Positions 51,683 to 60,945 of a stretch of DNA of 64,000 nucleotides are shown piece by piece. The notes under the pieces are model-generated. The model searched no databases. It saw only the letters and a program-made list of their open reading frames with translations, and had not been told where the DNA came from. Each line of letters opens with the position of its first letter. Position 1 is the stretch's first letter. The position numbers and the translations under genes were made by a program. This DNA comes from DATARH01 sp963712835 (GTDB taxonomy: Bacteria; Pseudomonadota; Alphaproteobacteria; ATCC43930; CGMCC-115725): assembly GCA_963712835.1 (NCBI GenBank), contig CAVQJJ010000005.1, forward strand, positions 1 to 64,000, in the 5' to 3' direction.

Positions 51683-51949
51683 TTGGCCAAAGAAGAACTG
51701 ATCGAGTTCGAAGGGTCCGTCCTCGAACTTCTCCCTGACGCGCGGTTTCGCGTAAAGCTCGACAACGGCCACGAAACCCTTGCCTATTCATCCGGCCGGA
51801 TGAAGAAGAACCGCATCCGCATCCTCGCCGGTGACCGCGTCACGGTCGAGATGACGCCCTACGACCTCACCAAGGGCCGGATCAATTTCCGCCACAAGGA
51901 CAGCGCCGCGCCGCCACCGATGGCGCGCCCGCAATTCCGCCGCCGCTGA
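51683..51949 (+). CDS. infA: Translation initiation factor IF-1
   Basis: This encodes 88 residues from TTG 51683 with GAGAGGAGAA upstream. The OB-fold is typical IF-1: MAKEELIEFEGSVLELLPDA, FRVKLDNGHETLAYSSGRMK, RIRILAGDRVTVEMTPYDL, TKGRINFRHK. A C-terminal extension of about 16 residues (DSAAPPPMARPQFRRR) goes beyond the usual 72. It helps assemble the 30S initiation complex. The rare TTG start may keep expression low. Confidence 0.95.
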   Translation: MAKEELIEFEGSVLELLPDARFRVKLDNGHETLAYSSGRMKKNRIRILAGDRVTVEMTPYDLTKGRINFRHKDSAAPPPMARPQFRRR

Positions 51950-52135
51950 CCTTACGTCTTTCCCGAACTGTCGCTTCATCACCAAATCGTCATCTTTTAT
52001 CGCGATGATGATGCCGGCGTTGCGGAAAAGCATGGCTCCCAAACCGTGAAAAGATTTGACATTCCGGCGGCGCTCCCCAAATTGAAACCCAGAGCGGAAC
52101 ACCGCTCTTTTCTTGTATAAGGCAACCACTTCTCG

Positions 52136-53608
<1,473 letters not shown>

Positions 53609-53649
53609 AGCCTGATATCATCGCCGCGTCTGTGCGCGATGAGGGCGGC

Positions 53650-53910
53650 ATGAAGACGATTTTCGTCATGGTCAAATGCGAGCTCGGCAAGGCCTATACG
53701 GTCGCCGACGAGGTCGTGCAGGAGATCGAGGATGTGTCGGAGGTCTATTCGATCTCCGGCGAATTCGACCTGATGATGAAGTTCTATCTGTCCGACGATG
53801 CCGATATCGGCCATTTCGTTACCGAGCGGGTGCAGGTTCTGCCCGGGATCAAGGACACGTTCACGATCATCGCCTTCAAGGCGTTTTCGCCCGACGCGAC
53901 GGCGGGTTGA
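53650..53910 (+). CDS. Stand-alone Lrp/AsnC ligand-binding (RAM) domain protein
   Basis: This encodes 86 residues from ATG 53650. The whole chain is a RAM/AsnC effector domain: TIFVMVKCELGKAYTVADEV, VSEVYSISGEFDLMMKFYL, and VLPGIKDTFTIIAFKAF. There is no helix-turn-helix. Such proteins bind amino acids or nucleotides and oligomerise, and may modulate full Lrp regulators. It precedes a Rieske ferredoxin gene by 12 bases, likely an operon. Confidence 0.9.
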   Translation: MKTIFVMVKCELGKAYTVADEVVQEIEDVSEVYSISGEFDLMMKFYLSDDADIGHFVTERVQVLPGIKDTFTIIAFKAFSPDATAG

Positions 53911-53922
53911 GCGGGGGTGGGA

Positions 53923-54237
53923 ATGGCGGATAATTGGGTGAAGGCGGCCGACCGCAGCGCGCTCGGCGACGGCGAGGTGATCGGCGTCATCGTCAACGGC
54001 CAGGAAATCGCGCTTTACGAGATGGACGGCGACATCTTCGCGACCGACGACATCTGCACCCACGCTTACGCCAAATTGTCGGACGGCTGGATGGAGAAGG
54101 GCGAGATCGAGTGCCCGCTCCATGCCGGCCGTTTCGACATCAGGACCGGCAAAGCGACCGCGCCGCCCTGCATCGAAAACGTCAAGACCTATCCGGTGCG
54201 CGTCGAGGACGACGAGGTTCAGGTGAATTTGGGCTAG
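53923..54237 (+). CDS. Rieske-type [2Fe-2S] ferredoxin
   Basis: This encodes 104 residues from ATG 53923. The Rieske cluster ligands are Cys45 and His47 in CTH, and Cys64 and His67 in CPLH. The fold (NWVKAADRSALGDGEVIGV, then KTYPVRVEDDEVQVNLG) is that of a ring-hydroxylating dioxygenase ferredoxin. It would pass electrons to an oxygenase; no oxygenase gene is adjacent. The stop overlaps the converging MAPEG gene. Confidence 0.9.
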   Translation: MADNWVKAADRSALGDGEVIGVIVNGQEIALYEMDGDIFATDDICTHAYAKLSDGWMEKGEIECPLHAGRFDIRTGKATAPPCIENVKTYPVRVEDDEVQVNLG

Positions 54238-54860
54238 TGGTCGCGGGGCGCGGTCTTCCAGAACAGCAAGGCCTCGCCCGCGATGAACAGAACGATGATC
54301 GTGGCTATGCCCGCGACGCCAGCGATTTCGAAGCCGAACCTTGCGCAGTCGTAGAGAAGCACCAGCATCCCCAGCATCATGCCGGGGCCTCCGATGCCGC
54401 GGTCGCCGGCGCTGTGGTGATAACCGACCCAGAAAGCAATGCGCGCCACCACCCAGACCACCGTTGTCGCGGGCACCGCGCGCATCGCCGTGCCGCTATC
54501 ACAATAAATCGCCAGGCCGAATAGACCCGGCAGGAAAACGGCGAGTTGCTCCAGCGTATTTTGCAGGTAGCGCAAATTGACCCGCAGCCGCCGCGTTTCG
54601 TAACCCACGAGGGGATCGAAAGCGGGCGAGCTCAGCCGCTCGTGCGCGACCGCCTCGACGCCCATGACCAGGCAAAACAGCACCGCGATGCAGCTGCATT
54701 TCTCCGCGAAGACCAGCCGCGGCAACACGTCGTTCATCCCACTTAGCGGGGGCAGCAGGTAGAACGTCGCGAGCCACAGCGCCCCGCCGACTACCAGCGC
54801 GGCGGCCATCGGCGGGAGCATCGCGCGACGTTGTCGGCGGAAATCCGGCGTCTCGCCCAT
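54234..54860 (-). CDS. MAPEG-like membrane protein
   Basis: This encodes 208 residues from ATG 54860. About four membrane segments are visible (MAAALVVGGALWLATFYLLPP, CIAVLFCLVMGVEAVA, FLPGLFGLAIYC, and a C-terminal pair). The conserved LRYLQNTLEQLAVF and ARIAFWVGYHHSAG resemble the MAPEG family of eicosanoid/glutathione membrane proteins. Function is probably glutathione- or lipid-linked, but unproven. It is separate from the Fe-ADH gene upstream. Confidence 0.78.
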   Translation of the reverse strand: MGETPDFRRQRRAMLPPMAAALVVGGALWLATFYLLPPLSGMNDVLPRLVFAEKCSCIAVLFCLVMGVEAVAHERLSSPAFDPLVGYETRRLRVNLRYLQNTLEQLAVFLPGLFGLAIYCDSGTAMRAVPATTVVWVVARIAFWVGYHHSAGDRGIGGPGMMLGMLVLLYDCARFGFEIAGVAGIATIIVLFIAGEALLFWKTAPRDH

Positions 54861-54878
54861 GACCTTCCTCGCGCTAGG

Positions 54879-56039
54879 CTAGGCATATACCCGCTGGTAC
54901 AGGTCGATGATTTCCTCCTCGGAGGGCACGCGCGGATTGTTGGCCGGTGAGCCGGAGGCGATGGCCTGCGACGCCATCGTGGGTAAGAGCTCGTCGTAGC
55001 GCGCCTTGGATATTCCGTAATTCTTGGGGCTCGGCACTTTGAGGTCGTCGTTAAGCGCACGCAGCGTGTCGAGCAGGCGCGCGACCGCGGCCTGGCTCCC
55101 CTCGCCTTCCTCGGCGACGCCCATGGCACGCGCGCAATCGGCGTAGCGGTCGAGCGCCGCGGGCGCTGAGAAGGCCGTGATCTCGGGCAGCAGCATCGCG
55201 TTCGACAGGCCGTGCGGCACGTGGAAGAACGCGCCGATCGGCCGGCTCATGCCGTGCACCAGCGCGACGCTGGCGTTGGAGAACGCCATCCCCGCGGTCG
55301 TCGCGCCGAGCATCATCGCCTCACGCGCCGCGCGGTTCTGCGGCTCGGCGCAGGCGGCGCGGATGTTCTTGGCGATGAGCCCCATCGCGTTTCTCGCCAT
55401 GCCGTCGGTGTAGGGATTGGCGCGCTTCGAGACATAGGCCTCGATCGCATGCGTCAGGCTGTCGATGCCGGTGTCGGCCGTGAGGCGCAGCGGCATGGTG
55501 AGGGTCAGCTCGAAATCGACGATCGCCGCCGTCGGACAGCAGGCGAGCCCGGCGATCAGCATCTTCTCGTCGGTCTCGGTGTCGGTGATAACCGTGAAAC
55601 GCGTTACCTCCGAGCCAGTCCCGGCGGTGGTCGGAATGGCGATGATCGGCAGGCCGATCTTGGGGATGTCGTTTGGCACCTTGTAGTCGCGCATCTGCCC
55701 GCCATTGGCGTGCAGCACCGACATGCCCTTGGCGGTGTCGATCGGGCTGCCGCCGCCGATCGCGATCAGGCTGTCGTGGGAGGCCTCGCGCAGTTTCTCG
55801 ATCCCGATTCCGATGACCTCTGTGGTCGGGTCGGAGACGGTGTCCTGAAATACGCCCCATGCCATCCCGGCACCGCGCAGCAGCGAGGTCGCCTGGTCGA
55901 GGATGCCGCATCCGGCGATGAACGGGTCGGTCACGATCAGCGGATGACGGAGGCCGAACCGCGCCATCAGTACCGGAAGCTCGCCCAGCGCGCCGCCGCC
56001 GATCGACAACAGCCGCGGTGTCGTGATCAGCGCAGTCAT
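54879..56039 (-). CDS. Iron-containing alcohol dehydrogenase
   Basis: This encodes 386 residues from ATG 56039. The N-terminal Rossmann-like region has PLIVTDPFIAGCG and IAIGGGSPIDTAKGMSVLHA; the metal-binding region has DSLTHAIEAYVSKRAN and LVHGMSRPIGAFFHVPHGLSNA. It oxidises or reduces a short alcohol, diol or aldehyde with NAD(P). Its start overlaps the GNAT gene stop (ATGA), so the two are co-transcribed. Confidence 0.93.
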   Translation of the reverse strand: MTALITTPRLLSIGGGALGELPVLMARFGLRHPLIVTDPFIAGCGILDQATSLLRGAGMAWGVFQDTVSDPTTEVIGIGIEKLREASHDSLIAIGGGSPIDTAKGMSVLHANGGQMRDYKVPNDIPKIGLPIIAIPTTAGTGSEVTRFTVITDTETDEKMLIAGLACCPTAAIVDFELTLTMPLRLTADTGIDSLTHAIEAYVSKRANPYTDGMARNAMGLIAKNIRAACAEPQNRAAREAMMLGATTAGMAFSNASVALVHGMSRPIGAFFHVPHGLSNAMLLPEITAFSAPAALDRYADCARAMGVAEEGEGSQAAVARLLDTLRALNDDLKVPSPKNYGISKARYDELLPTMASQAIASGSPANNPRVPSEEEIIDLYQRVYA

Positions 56040-56566
56040 ATCGTCCCCCCCTGCTTTGCTGCCCCAGCATAGCAAGCAGGTTGGTCGGCCGCAGCCATCT
56101 CCGCTGTCGCGCCGGCATAGACTTGCGCGTCGAAGCGCTCAAGATAGGTGAAGGGCGCCAAATCGGTGAATCCGCAGCGCCGGTACAGCGAAGCGGCATT
56201 GCTCGTCACCAAAAGCCAGCGGCGCAAGCGCTGCAACGGCTCGTGCGCGAGGATCGCCTCGACCAGGAACTGACCTAGGCCGGCATTGCGATGCTCCGCG
56301 ACGATGAAGACATCGGCAAGATAGGCGAAGGTCGCCTCGTCGGTAACGATCCGGGCGAAGCCGATCTGCGTCCCCTCGCGATAGAGGCCGAAGCACAGCG
56401 AATGGGCGATCGCGCGCTCGACCACGTCACGCGGAATGCCGCGCGCCCAATGAGAGCAGCGCGACAGGAAATCATGGATCAGCCCGACGTCGAGTCGGTC
56501 CTTGGCGGTATCAATTTCGTAGCGAATCCCGCCGGCGTTCCGGCGGGCAATGACGCTCTGGGTCAT
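56036..56566 (-). CDS. GNAT-family N-acetyltransferase
   Basis: This encodes 176 residues from ATG 56566, with AGGGGAAG upstream. It has the GNAT core: FARIVTDEATFAYLADVFIV, then AEHRNAGLGQFLVEAILAH with the acetyl-CoA R/Q-x-x-G-x-G/A-type loop (RNAGLG), and LVTSNAASLYRRCGFTDLAP. The acceptor substrate is unknown. It is the first gene of a two-gene unit with Fe-ADH. A C-terminal Ala-rich tail ends at the overlap. Confidence 0.88.
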   Translation of the reverse strand: MTQSVIARRNAGGIRYEIDTAKDRLDVGLIHDFLSRCSHWARGIPRDVVERAIAHSLCFGLYREGTQIGFARIVTDEATFAYLADVFIVAEHRNAGLGQFLVEAILAHEPLQRLRRWLLVTSNAASLYRRCGFTDLAPFTYLERFDAQVYAGATAEMAAADQPACYAGAAKQGGTI

Positions 56567-56724
56567 CGGACACTTCCCCTGCAAGCTGGAGCTTCGACAA
56601 AGGCGGCGAGCCGGCAAAGGCGCGCCGTTTCGCAGCCCGGCCAGGGCTGCTAGCGCATTCGTCGTCGAAGAGCTCGCAGGGTGTCTTTCATGGCCGCATC
56701 AAAATGGCGTTCGCGCGGGTGCTG

Positions 56725-56970
56725 TCAACCCGGCTTTTTCAGCCGGAAGCGCAACACACCCCCCGGCTCTTCGCTGCTCTCGATCAGCGCGCAGCCGGTC
56801 GTCTCGCAGAAATGCTCGAAATCCTTGGTGGCGCCGGGATCGGTGGCGAGCACTTCAAGGACACCGCCCGCCGGCACGTCGCGCAGCGCCCGCCGCGCCT
56901 TCAGCACGGGCAGCGGACACAACAGGCCGGTGGCGTCGAGGGTCGCGTCAGCCGGCGCGGCGTCGGTCAT
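56725..56970 (-). CDS. TusA-family sulfur carrier protein
   Basis: This encodes 81 residues from ATG 56970. The TusA motif is LLCPLPVLKARRAL with the conserved Cys in CPxP. The last strands read EVLATDPGATKDFEHFC and GVLRFRLKKPG. It carries persulfide sulfur for tRNA or other sulfur-transfer pathways. It begins directly after the ArsR stop (TGA then ATG), so it is tightly coupled to the regulator. There is no other tus gene nearby. Confidence 0.9.
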   Translation of the reverse strand: MTDAAPADATLDATGLLCPLPVLKARRALRDVPAGGVLEVLATDPGATKDFEHFCETTGCALIESSEEPGGVLRFRLKKPG

Positions 56971-57273
56971 TCACACTTCCTCCATGATCGCGGACTTGAT
57001 CGCACGGATGCGTTCCTCGTCACGCTTGTAGAACGTCCATTGCTTGATCCGTTTCGCGCGCACCGCGCCGATCTCGACGAGAAGCTTCATATGCTCGGTG
57101 ACGGTCGGTTGGCTGACCCCGAGCTTTTCGGCGATCAAGAGGCCGCACACCCCGTCATCGACGAGATCGCCATCGACCTGCTCGCGGAAATGCGCACGCG
57201 GGTCCTTGAGCCAGTCGAGGACCTGCAAGCGGCGTTCATTGGCGAGGGCGCGGAGGGCGCTGGAAATATCCAT
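56971..57273 (-). CDS. ArsR-family transcriptional regulator
   Basis: This encodes 100 residues from ATG 57273. It is a winged helix-turn-helix: SSALRALANERRLQVLDWL, then IAEKLGVSQPTVTEHMKLLVEIG (recognition helix) and VRAKRIKQWTFYKRDEERI. Cysteines are few (only in GVCGLL), so it does not match the arsenic-sensing CxC type; it may respond to sulfur compounds given the TusA neighbour. It probably regulates its own operon and perhaps the divergent dehydratase. Confidence 0.9.
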   Translation of the reverse strand: MDISSALRALANERRLQVLDWLKDPRAHFREQVDGDLVDDGVCGLLIAEKLGVSQPTVTEHMKLLVEIGAVRAKRIKQWTFYKRDEERIRAIKSAIMEEV

Positions 57274-57319
57274 TTCGGGAATTGGCTAATTTCCTAAAAT
57301 ATGCCATGCTCCGCTCGAA

Positions 57320-58265
57320 ATGCAAGATACATCGATCGGTCCCGACCGCATCGCCGCCACCGAGCGGCTGATCCGCCCTTACATCCGGCACACGCCGGTC
57401 ATCACCATCGACGCCGCGGATTTCAGTCTCGCGCCCAGGCGATTGGCGCTCAAGCTCGAATTCCTCCAGCACACCGGCTCGTTCAAACCGCGTGGCGCCT
57501 TCACCAATTTGCTGACCCGCGAGGTGCCTGCCGCCGGGGTCGTCGCAGCGTCGGGCGGCAATCACGGCGCGGCGGTCGCCTTCGCGGCGATGCGGCTCGG
57601 CATCCAGGCGACGATTTTCGTGCCGAAAGTTGCCTCGCCCGCCAAGCTCGACCGCATTCGCTCCTACGGCGCCGAACTGGTGGTGACTGGCGAGGTCTAT
57701 GCCGAGGCGCTGGCGGCGAGCGAAGAGCTGATCGCCAAGACCGGCGCTTTGCCGGTCCACGCCTACGACCAGCCGGAGACGCTGCTCGGCCAAGGCTCGG
57801 TTGGGCTCGAGCTGGAAGCCGACCGGCCGGACATCGACACGCTGCTGGTCGCGACCGGCGGCGGCGGGCTCGTCGGCGGCATCGCCGCCTGGTACGCAGG
57901 CAAGACACGAGTTCGTGTCGGTCGAGCCGGAAGCCGCGCCGACGCTGCACGACGCGCTGAAGGCCGGTCGCCCGGTCGATGCGCCGGCGGGCGGGATTGC
58001 CGCCGACTCGCTGGCCCCGCGCCAGGTCGGCCAGCTGATGTTTCCGATCGCGCAGCGCTATGTCGCCGAGGCTGTGCTCGTGACCGACGAAGCGATCGTC
58101 GACGCGCAGCGCCGATTGTGGGACGTGCTGCGCATCGCCGCCGAGCCCGGCGGCGCGACCGCGCTGGCGGCGCTGCTCTCCGGACGCTACAAACCGGCGA
58201 AGGACGAACACCTCGCCGTGCTGCTCTGCGGGGCGAACACGACGGCGGTCGAGTTCGGGCGCTGA
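57320..58265 (+). pseudogene. Serine/threonine dehydratase gene with a frameshift
   Basis: From ATG 57320 the frame gives a fold-type II PLP enzyme: the PLP Lys56 in GSFKPRGAF, ASGGNHGAAVAFAA, FVPKVASPAKLDRI and the phosphate loop ATGGGGLVGGIAAW. Near 57905-57915 the frame shifts: the other frame continues as EFVSVEPEAAPTLHDALKAG then RPVDAPAGGIAADSL and ends GANTTAVEFGR at 58265. A one-base gain or two-base loss explains it. The joined product would be about 314 residues. It deaminates serine or threonine if intact. The cause (mutation or assembly error) is open. Confidence 0.88.
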
Positions 58266-58297
58266 ACAGCCCGTCCGTCGCCTTGCCGATAAGCCGC

Positions 58298-58320
58298 CCA
58301 GCCCGCAGGCTGGCTGTTTT
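58298..58320 (+). terminator. Rho-independent terminator after dehydratase gene
   Basis: A 6-bp stem (CCAGCC with GGCTGG) around CGCA is followed by CTGTTTTT. It lies about 33 bases after the dehydratase stop. Confidence 0.75.
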
Positions 58321-58422
58321 TACAGCCACGATGATCCTCGCGCTGAGGCCTTCCACTTGCTTCATCTGTTTTGCCGGAACTTTACAGGCATCGATATTTC
58401 TTGCGAGGGCGTGTGCCTCGGG

Positions 58423-58452
58423 TTGCGGAGACGATAATCACAACGATATAAT
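58423..58452 (+). promoter_or_regulatory. Sigma-70-type promoter for the ABC binding protein gene
   Basis: TTGCGG at 58423-58428 and a perfect TATAAT at 58447-58452 with 18 bases between. It lies about 165 bases before the gene at 58617, leaving a long leader with a strong hairpin. Confidence 0.6.
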
Positions 58453-58467
58453 ATGATTATGGCAATT

Positions 58468-58518
58468 AAGGAGCGGACTTACGGGGCCACCTCTAACGGG
58501 GTGGCGACTCCGCTTCTT
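58468..58518 (+). promoter_or_regulatory. Structured leader hairpin
   Basis: Outer arms AAGGAGCGGA and TCCGCTTCTT pair over 10 bases (one G-U); inner arms GCCACC and GGTGGC pair over 6 around TCTAACGG. No poly-U tract follows, so it is not a plain terminator. It is in the transcribed leader of the binding-protein gene and may regulate it or be an RNA on its own. The rest of the gene-free stretch 58266-58616 shows nothing else. Confidence 0.5.
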
Positions 58519-58616
58519 ACCGCGTTCTAACGGCAACGGAAATTTCGATCAGGGATGATAAACGGCGACCCAATTCTGCTAAAAACGGCTCTAGCGCGAT
58601 GAAGGGGAGATCGGTC

Positions 58617-60194
58617 ATGAAGCGCCGCGACGTTTTGAAATCCGGATTGGCGAGTGCGGCGTTGATGGCGATGCCGAACCTCGTTCGCGCGGAGACGCAG
58701 AGCACGATCACGTTCGTGCCGCACGCCGATCTGGCCTCGCTTGATCCGGTTTGGACGACGGCCGACATCACCCGCAACTTCTCGCTGGCGGTGTACGACA
58801 CGCTTTACGGCTTTGATGCCGGGTTCAACGTGCAGCCGCAAATGGCAGCCGGCCACACGATCTCCGACGACGGCAAGCAATGGGAGATCACACTGCGTGA
58901 CGGCCTCAAGTTTCATGACGGCAGCCCGGTGCTGGCGAAGGATTGCGTCGCCACGATCCAGCGCTGGGGCAAACGCGATCCGATGGGCACGGCGCTGATG
59001 GCGCGCACGGACGAGGTTAGCGCGCCCTCCGACAAGACGATCCGCTTTCGGCTGAAGACCCCGTTTCCGCTGCTCAGCTACGCGCTGGCGCAAATCTACT
59101 GCGCGATGATGCCCGAACGGCTCGCCAAGACTGACCCCAATACCCAGGTCAGCGAGGCGGTCGGCAGCGGGCCGTTCAAGTACATTGCCGCCGAACGCGT
59201 CCCCGGCCAGCGCGTCGTCATGGAAAAGAATGCCGATTACGTGCCGCGCGACAGCGGCACGCCGAGCTTCAACGCTGGGCCCAAAATCGTCCATTTCGAT
59301 CGGGTCGTGTGGAACTTCATCCCCGATCCCGCCACCGCAGCCGCCGCGCTGCAAGCGGGCGAGGTCGACTGGTGGGAGAACCCGACGATCGATCTCACGC
59401 CGGGATTGAAGAGCGATGCGAACCTGACGGTCACGGTCAAGGACAAGACCGGCGAGATCGGCTGCCTGCGCTTCAATCACCTTTATCCGCCGTTCGACAA
59501 GCCGGCGGTGCGCCGCGCGGTGCTCTCGGCGATCAACCAGAAAGATGTCATTACCGCTTTCGCCGGAGCCGCACCGGAGCTGATGAAGACCGATGTCGGC
59601 TTGTTCGTGCCGGGAACGCCGCTGGCAAGCGATGTCGGTGTTGAGATCACCCGCGGCACGACGGACTACGCCAAGATCAAGCAGGATTTGGCGGCCGCCG
59701 GCTATAACGGCGAAAAGGTTGTCGTGCTCGGCGCGACCACGATCCCATCGATCTGGGCCGAGGCGTCGGTGGCGACCGACGTGTTGCAGAAGATCGGGCT
59801 GAATGTCGATCTTGTGGCGCTGGAATGGGGCGCGGTGGTGTCGCGGCGCGCTTCCAAGGAGCCGCCCGACAAAGGCGGCTGGAATATTTTCTACACCTAT
59901 CTCGGCGGCTTCGGGAACATCTCGCCGGGACCGAACATCGCCATCCGCGGCAGCGGCGGCAATTCCTGGTTCGGGTGGCCGACCGACGCCGACATGGAGG
60001 GGCTGCGCGACCAATGGTTCGCCGCACCGGACCTGCCCGCGCAGCAAAAAATTTGCCGCGATATGCAGACCCATTTTTGGCAGAACCCGAGCTACGTGCC
60101 GCTCGGCATGTATTATCAGCCGACGGCCTTCCACAACTATCTCGCGGATGTGCATGACGGCTGGCCGCAATTCTATGGCGTAAGACGCGTTTGA
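58617..60194 (+). CDS. ABC transporter substrate-binding protein, family 5 (Tat-type signal)
   Basis: From ATG 58617 (GGGGAG upstream) this gives 525 residues. The N-terminus MKRRDVLKSGLASAALMAMP then NLVRA-E is a twin-arginine-like signal. The mature domain is SBP_bac_5: STITFVPHADLASLDPVWTT, ITLRDGLKFHDGSPVLAKDC, GSGPFKYIAAERVPGQR, and PAVRRAVLSAINQKDVI. It binds a peptide or other organic solute. No permease is adjacent; a methyltransferase gene follows directly. A promoter and structured leader lie upstream. Confidence 0.92.
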   Translation: MKRRDVLKSGLASAALMAMPNLVRAETQSTITFVPHADLASLDPVWTTADITRNFSLAVYDTLYGFDAGFNVQPQMAAGHTISDDGKQWEITLRDGLKFHDGSPVLAKDCVATIQRWGKRDPMGTALMARTDEVSAPSDKTIRFRLKTPFPLLSYALAQIYCAMMPERLAKTDPNTQVSEAVGSGPFKYIAAERVPGQRVVMEKNADYVPRDSGTPSFNAGPKIVHFDRVVWNFIPDPATAAAALQAGEVDWWENPTIDLTPGLKSDANLTVTVKDKTGEIGCLRFNHLYPPFDKPAVRRAVLSAINQKDVITAFAGAAPELMKTDVGLFVPGTPLASDVGVEITRGTTDYAKIKQDLAAAGYNGEKVVVLGATTIPSIWAEASVATDVLQKIGLNVDLVALEWGAVVSRRASKEPPDKGGWNIFYTYLGGFGNISPGPNIAIRGSGGNSWFGWPTDADMEGLRDQWFAAPDLPAQQKICRDMQTHFWQNPSYVPLGMYYQPTAFHNYLADVHDGWPQFYGVRRV

Positions 60195-60195
60195 G

Positions 60196-60945
60196 ATGGC
60201 CGACCAGGGCGAGACAGCGGCGCAGAATATCTACGACGACCCGAAATTCTACGAGGGCTACAGCCAGCTGCGCCGCTCCATGAAGGGCTTGGATGGCGCG
60301 CCGGAATGGCCAGCCTTGCGGGCTCTATTGCCGGACCTGGGCGGGCTGAACGTGGTCGATCTGGGTTGCGGCTACGGCTGGTTCTGCCGCTGGGCGCAGG
60401 AACAGGGAGCGGCGCGGGTTCTCGGGCTCGACGTGTCGGAGAAAATGCTGGCGCAGGCCAAGGCGATGACCACGGACGCGGGGATCGTCTACGAACGGGC
60501 GGATCTGGAAAGTTTCGCGCTTCCCGCGGGGTCGTTCGACATCGCCTACAGTTCGCTGGTTCTCCATTACATCAACGATGTGGAAGCCTTCTTCACGAAG
60601 ATCCATCGAGCGCTGACCCCAGGCGGCCGCTTCGTCTTCTCGACCGAGCACCCGATCTATATGGCGCCGTCGCACCCGGCATGGTCCGCCGGCGCCGACG
60701 GCCGCGAGATTTGGCCGCTCGACGGCTATCTCGTCGAAGGTCCGCGCACGACCGATTGGCTTGCGCAAGGGGTCGTCAAGCACCACCGCACGATCGGCAC
60801 CACCCTCAATTCACTGATCCGAGTGGGCTTTACGATCACCTATGTCGAGGAATGGGGGCCCACCGACGCGCAAATCAGCGCCAACCCGCAATGGGCCAAA
60901 GAGCGTGACCGGCCGATGTTCCTGTTGGTAGCAGCTCAGCGCTAG
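60196..60945 (+). CDS. Class I SAM-dependent methyltransferase
   Basis: This encodes 249 residues from ATG 60196, one base after the previous stop. Motif I is NVVDLGCGYGWFCRWAQEQG with the SAM-binding GxGxG-type loop; motif II is VLGLDVSEKMLAQAK; the post-loop is DIAYSSLVLHYI. It methylates a small molecule (UbiE/Coq5-like group). The C-terminal part (TDAQISANPQWAKERDRPMFL) is typical of a SAM methyltransferase of the YjhP-like kind. It probably shares a transcript with the binding protein. Confidence 0.9.
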   Translation: MADQGETAAQNIYDDPKFYEGYSQLRRSMKGLDGAPEWPALRALLPDLGGLNVVDLGCGYGWFCRWAQEQGAARVLGLDVSEKMLAQAKAMTTDAGIVYERADLESFALPAGSFDIAYSSLVLHYINDVEAFFTKIHRALTPGGRFVFSTEHPIYMAPSHPAWSAGADGREIWPLDGYLVEGPRTTDWLAQGVVKHHRTIGTTLNSLIRVGFTITYVEEWGPTDAQISANPQWAKERDRPMFLLVAAQR

